Shown piece after piece: positions 6,502 through 8,408 of a DNA stretch of 8,408 bases; the stretch's first letter is position 1, and each line of letters starts with the position of its first letter. The stretch covers positions 1 to 8,408 of the forward strand of contig JADCFR010000367.1 in the NCBI GenBank assembly GCA_020249415.1, written 5' to 3'. The notes below the pieces were generated by a model. It saw nothing but the letters and a program-made list of their open reading frames with translations, searched no databases and was not told the DNA's origin. Origin of the DNA: Roseomonas sp. Lineage in GTDB: Bacteria; Pseudomonadota; Alphaproteobacteria; Acetobacterales; Acetobacteraceae. Position numbers and translations under genes: made by a program.

Positions 6502-6770
6502 GGCCCGCCACCGGCTTCGGCCATGATCCGGCGTAACAGCGGGTGGTCATGTTCGGGCGGAATCGGGCGCCGGCCCGAAAGCCAATCGGCCAAATCCACA
6601 TCCCAGAGTTCCAAGATTTCTTCCAAGGCAGCCACATCGGCATCCGAAAGACTGCTGATATGGCGCGCGACAAAGCCGCCGATCAGGATATCGGTTTCCT
6701 TGGTGCCGCGATGCTGGGCGCGAAAGACAAGCCGGCGGCGCCGGGCATCAAGTTCTGTTGGGTCTGGCAT
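6498..6770 (-). CDS. sdhE: SdhE, succinate dehydrogenase flavinylation factor (DUF339/YgfY family)
   Basis: This 90-residue cytosolic protein has the signature RAQHRGTKETDILIGGF (17-33), including the RGxxE motif (Arg21-Gly22, Glu25) needed to help attach FAD covalently to SdhA of complex II. LWDVDLADWLSGR (55-67) is the second conserved block of the family. Length is typical (E. coli SdhE is 88). The start ATG at 6770-6768 has only a weak GAG-type ribosome binding site. It is the first gene of an sdhE–mfd pair with a 4-bp stop/start overlap and lies divergent to recG, an order common in alphaproteobacteria as far as I know. Its link with mfd looks like co-transcription, not shared function. 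Confidence 0.95.
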   Translation of the reverse strand: MPDPTELDARRRRLVFRAQHRGTKETDILIGGFVARHISSLSDADVAALEEILELWDVDLADWLSGRRPIPPEHDHPLLRRIMAEAGGGP

Positions 6771-6794
6771 ATCGCTCTAGTCTCAAGGCGCTGG

Positions 6795-6823
6795 CATATA
6801 GAGGCGGATGGGAATCCTGTCAG
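6795..6823 (-). promoter_or_regulatory. Sigma70-like promoter for sdhE–mfd, overlapping recG start
   Basis: On the minus strand CTGACA (6823-6818, 5 of 6) and TATATG (6800-6795, 4 of 6) are separated by exactly 17 nt. Initiation near 6788 would leave a leader of about 18 nt before the sdhE ATG at 6770. The -35 box and part of the spacer cover recG codons 1-6, and the spacer also covers the recG ribosome binding site. Position and spacing make this the best promoter candidate in the window. Confidence 0.5.
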
Positions 6824-8408
6824 CCCGCCCTGAACCGCCCGAGACCGCCGAGGACCCCCTCGCGCGGCTTTTGGCGCCGATTGAAAGCCTGCCGGGGCTG
6901 CGCAAGCCAGACTTGCTGGCGCGCGCCGTGGGCGGGGGGCGCGTGCTGGATTTGCTGCTGCATGTGCCGGAACGCGTACAGCATCGCCCGTTGCTGCGCG
7001 GCCTGGCCGGGGCAGTAGAGGGCCAGGAAGTGACGCTGGAACTGCGCATCACCGGCGCCCCGGCGCGCAGCGGGCGCGGACCCTGGACGGTGCCGGCGAT
7101 CTGTGGGGCAGATCCGGTGGCGCTGATTTCCTTCTCGCGCGCCACATGGGCGGGCACGGCGCTGGGCCGCGCCTTCCCGCAAGGCGCTGAACGGCGCGTG
7201 GCCGGGCGGCTCAAACCCTATCAGCGCGCCTGGCAATTGGATTTGGATGCGGACCCGCTGGTGGAACCGCCGCATCGCATCCCGCTATGGCAGCCCATGT
7301 GGCCGCTGACGGCGGGGCTTTCTTGGCGGAATATGGCGGAGGCGCTGGATGGGGCGCTGAAGGCGCTGCCCGATCTGCCGGAATGGGTGGATGGCCCGCT
7401 GCTGAAGCGCGAAACCTGGCCGGGTTTTGCCGAGGCGCTGCGCGCCCTGCATGCGCCGCAGGCTCAAAACGCCGAAACGCCGCGCCGCCGGCTTGGCTAT
7501 GATGAATTGCTGGCCGGGCAGATCGCCCTTGGTTTGGTGCGGCGCCGGTCGCGCGAAAGGCCCGGGCGCGCACTGATGGGCAATGAAAGCCTGCGCAGCC
7601 CTGCCCTGGCCGCCTTTGGCCATGCGCCAACCCCTTCCCAGCTTCAGGCCATGGCCGAGATAGATGCTGATCTCGCGGCACCACGGCGAATGCTTCGCCT
7701 GCTGCAAGGCGATGTTGGCGCGGGCAAGACGCTGGTGGCGCTGATGGCCATGCTGCGCGCGGTGGAAGCCGGCGCCCAGGCCGCGCTGATGGCGCCGACG
7801 GAATTGCTCGCGCGGCAGCATTTGCGAAGCTTTGAACGGCTTTGCGGCGCGGCGGGCGTACCGGTGGCGCTGCTGGCCGGCAGCGTGAAGGGCAAGGAAA
7901 GGCGGCGCGTATTGCAAGGGCTGGCGGATGGCTCGCTGCCCATGGTGGTCGGCACCCATGCGCTGTTTCAGGAAGGGGTCGCCTTCAAGGATTTGGGCCT
8001 CGCCGTGGTGGATGAACAGCACCGCTTTGGCGTGGCGCAGCGCCTGATGCTGGCCGAAAAGGGCCAGGCGGCGGATATGCTGGTGATGACCGCAACGCCC
8101 ATCCCGCGCACGCTTTTACTCACACAATGGGGCGAAATGGCCGTCAGCCGCATGGCGGGCAAACCCGCCGGGCGCCAACCCATCGCCACGCGGATTCTCA
8201 GCCAGGAACGCCTGCCGGAGATTGTCGCCCGCCTGCATGAGGCCGTGGCGCGCGGCGCGCGGGCCTATTGGGTGGTGCGTGCCATCACCGGCAGCGAAAA
8301 GGATGACAGCGTCGCGGCTGAGGACCGTTTTGCCGAGCTTTCCGCCCATTTCCCTGGCCGTGTTGGCCTTGCCCATGGCTTGCAGGATGTTGCGGTGCGC
8401 GAAGCTGC
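6808..8408 (+). CDS. recG: RecG, ATP-dependent branch-migration helicase (3' end beyond window)
   Basis: RecG remodels stalled replication forks and branch-migrates Holliday junctions. The window holds 533 complete codons of an expected 690-700, with no stop. The N-terminal part has LLLHVPERV, followed by the OB-fold wedge domain (about 70-155). Helicase motifs in view: TPSQ (275-278), Walker A GDVGAGKT (301-308, Lys307), PTELLARQH (330-338), GTHAL (382-386), DEQH box (402-405), TATPIPRT (428-435). Motifs IV-VI are off the edge. The DEQH box and wedge separate it from Mfd, its paralogue next door (DEEQH). The start is ATG at 6808: a TAG at 6799-6801 lies in frame just upstream, and GAGG (6801-6804) is a close Shine-Dalgarno. 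It is divergent from sdhE with 37 bp between starts. I see no clear recG promoter. Confidence 0.97.
   Translation, partial: MGILSARPEPPETAEDPLARLLAPIESLPGLRKPDLLARAVGGGRVLDLLLHVPERVQHRPLLRGLAGAVEGQEVTLELRITGAPARSGRGPWTVPAICGADPVALISFSRATWAGTALGRAFPQGAERRVAGRLKPYQRAWQLDLDADPLVEPPHRIPLWQPMWPLTAGLSWRNMAEALDGALKALPDLPEWVDGPLLKRETWPGFAEALRALHAPQAQNAETPRRRLGYDELLAGQIALGLVRRRSRERPGRALMGNESLRSPALAAFGHAPTPSQLQAMAEIDADLAAPRRMLRLLQGDVGAGKTLVALMAMLRAVEAGAQAALMAPTELLARQHLRSFERLCGAAGVPVALLAGSVKGKERRRVLQGLADGSLPMVVGTHALFQEGVAFKDLGLAVVDEQHRFGVAQRLMLAEKGQAADMLVMTATPIPRTLLLTQWGEMAVSRMAGKPAGRQPIATRILSQERLPEIVARLHEAVARGARAYWVVRAITGSEKDDSVAAEDRFAELSAHFPGRVGLAHGLQDVAVREA

Noticed and set aside
5755..6780. 341-codon open frame on the plus strand opposite mfd and sdhE
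   Set aside because: It is antisense to genes with complete family motifs, its product is His/Arg/Ala-rich without recognisable domains, and such long shadows are normal at high GC.
7285..8022. 245-codon minus-strand open frame opposite recG
   Set aside because: The plus strand carries RecG motifs in order across the same bases; the antisense frame is a shadow.
1..8408. CRISPR array, toxin–antitoxin pair, phage genes, riboswitch or biosynthetic cluster
   Set aside because: No spaced direct repeats, no small paired genes with ribosome binding sites, and no phage or pathway domains were seen on either strand.

Overview
The window is about 8.4 kb of GC-rich chromosome with the gene content and layout of an alphaproteobacterium. 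The neighbourhood mfd–sdhE divergent from recG, the lysidine-type tRNA-Ile(CAT) without an encoded CCA, and protein sequences rich in Ala, Arg and Gly all fit this. Rhodospirillales/Acetobacteraceae is my best guess, but that is inference from style, not from a search. Almost everything is housekeeping. I do not find an undescribed defence, mobile or biosynthetic system here.

Left edge (1-481): a decayed start of an IS630-family transposase gene on the minus strand. It keeps an excellent ribosome binding site and about 59 recognisable residues. It is then interrupted by a perfect 20-bp palindrome carrying an in-frame TGA, after which transposase-like sequence resumes in the same frame and runs off the window.

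Translation block (482-2688, minus strand): ettA, the ABC-F ribosome-bound translational throttle, is followed by a RimJ-type GNAT acetyltransferase whose GTG start overlaps the ettA stop by 4 bp (GTGA). Transcription runs right to left. A 273-bp spacer (2689-2961) precedes ettA and holds two strong inverted repeats, one abutting the 3' end of a tRNA-Ile2(CAT) gene (2962-3034).

Repair block (3070-8408): the minus-strand pair sdhE–mfd (4-bp ATGA overlap) encodes the succinate dehydrogenase flavinylation factor and the transcription-repair coupling factor. It diverges from recG on the plus strand (branch-migrating helicase, cut by the window end after 533 codons). The sdhE and recG start codons are only 37 bp apart. 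The best sigma70-like promoter in the window, CTGACA-N17-TATATG, drives sdhE–mfd, and its -35 box lies inside the first codons of recG.

Functionally the window joins DNA repair and restart (Mfd, RecG), respiratory complex II assembly (SdhE) and translation control (EttA, tRNA-Ile2, a possible ribosomal-protein-type acetyltransferase). The points most worth a second look are the palindrome in the transposase relic, the two intergenic inverted repeats next to the tRNA, and the tight coupling of ettA to the GNAT gene.
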